This document shows, one piece after another, positions 6,582-6,783 of a stretch of DNA of 6,783 nucleotides (position 1 is the first letter of the stretch; every line of letters begins with the position of its first letter). The notes under the pieces are model-generated. The model did not search any database. It saw only the letters and a program-made list of their open reading frames with translations, and was not told the origin of the DNA. The translations under genes were made by a program, and so were the position numbers. Source of the stretch: an uncultured Bacteroidales bacterium (GTDB lineage Bacteria; Bacteroidota; Bacteroidia; Bacteroidales; Muribaculaceae); NCBI GenBank assembly GCA_945828175.1, contig CALZQD010000094.1, positions 1 through 6,783 of the forward strand. Reading direction: 5' to 3'.

Positions 6582-6621
6582 TGAAAAAAAAGCGCAGGGA
6601 GCCAGCTATTACTCCCCTGCG
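6582..6621 (-). terminator. Intrinsic terminator on the minus strand
   Basis: On the minus strand CGCAGGGGAG (6621-6612) pairs with CTCCCTGCG (6601-6593) around a 10-base loop with one bulge, followed by CTTTTTTTTC. This is a typical rho-independent terminator. It would end a minus-strand gene lying to the right and separate it from the HTH gene. Confidence 0.8.
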
Positions 6622-6683
6622 GGCATCGCCAAACGCCTACTTGAAAGTCAACAGCCCATTCACCCCACGCCCTACCGTTATAT

Positions 6684-6736
6684 CTATACGTCAAAGCCGT
6701 CGCCCGGCCGGATATTAATCACAAATGGCTGAGCGG
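6684..6736 (-). CDS. Possible C-terminal end of an unidentified minus-strand gene, truncated
   Basis: One minus-strand frame is open from the genomic end at 6736 to a TAG at 6686-6684, encoding AQPFVINIRPGDGFDV. The other two frames stop almost at once. A terminator starts 62 bases downstream, as expected after a gene's end. With only about 17 codons, the product cannot be identified and chance cannot be excluded. Confidence 0.35.
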
Positions 6737-6783
6737 CTGTCTCTTATACACATCTCCGAGCCCACGAGACGTAGAGGAATCTC
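6737..6783. other. Illumina Nextera adapter contamination (non-genomic)
   Basis: CTGTCTCTTATACACATCT (6737-6755) is the Tn5 mosaic end. CCGAGCCCACGAGAC (6756-6770) is the Nextera read-2 adapter complement. GTAGAGGA (6771-6778) matches i7 index N712 from memory. ATCTC (6779-6783) begins the P7 flow-cell sequence. This order is that of a sequencing read running through its insert, so it is a library artefact and not a transposon in the genome. Confidence 0.97.

Noticed and set aside
6506..6694. N-terminal extension of the HTH frame
   Set aside because: The added 63 residues are unlike the family, and the segment spans an intrinsic terminator and a hairpin. A start at 6505 or 6499 fits the family length.
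6737..6755. Tn5 transposon end
   Set aside because: It is followed directly by the Nextera adapter, an index and P7 sequence at the contig end, which identifies a library artefact.

Overview
The window reads as a contig end from a member of the order Bacteroidales. Several signals agree. There are TAnnTTTG-type promoter -7 elements, genes mostly lack Shine-Dalgarno sequences, and a very large lipoprotein carries an acidic surface-export-like signal after its cysteine. MeaB, a DUF1573 protein and a short Bacteroidales-type HTH protein are also present. The housekeeping genes are GC-rich (roughly 60% by eye), which fits Muribaculaceae-like gut bacteria better than low-GC Bacteroides, but that family-level guess is inference.

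Layout. Positions 1-1076 (+) hold the 3' part of meaB, a GTPase chaperone of methylmalonyl-CoA mutase, overlapping by four bases a small secreted DUF1573 protein; a strong hairpin follows. Positions 1077-1401 are AT-rich intergenic DNA ending in a recognisable recA promoter. Positions 1402-2598 (+) hold recA, with all catalytic motifs plus unusual charged N- and C-terminal extensions, closed by a textbook terminator. Positions 2599-2883 lie between convergent genes and hold that terminator, a long imperfect inverted repeat built on AAGAACATAAGAAC-like units, and a minus-strand terminator. Positions 2884-5877 (-) encode a 997-residue surface lipoprotein with an N-terminal coiled coil, a collagen-like Gly-X-Y tract and a long beta-rich-looking body. 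Upstream of it lies a roughly 390-base non-coding stretch with two possible promoters, small hairpins and a 15-bp direct repeat that runs into the start codon. Positions 6272-6505 (-) encode a 77-residue HTH DNA-binding protein. Beyond it is an intrinsic terminator and what may be the last codons of another minus-strand gene.

The last 47 bases (6737-6783) are not genomic. They are Illumina Nextera transposase-end, i7 index and P7 adapter sequence left on the contig, so genomic sequence should be trusted only up to about 6736.

The genes form no obvious single pathway. meaB and the DUF1573 gene look co-transcribed, recA is monocistronic, and the lipoprotein has its own leader and terminator. 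I see no phage, IS element, CRISPR array, tRNA or rRNA. The most interesting biology is the collagen-like surface lipoprotein, with its in-frame nucleotide repeats and repeated leader element. No clear new multi-gene system is visible.
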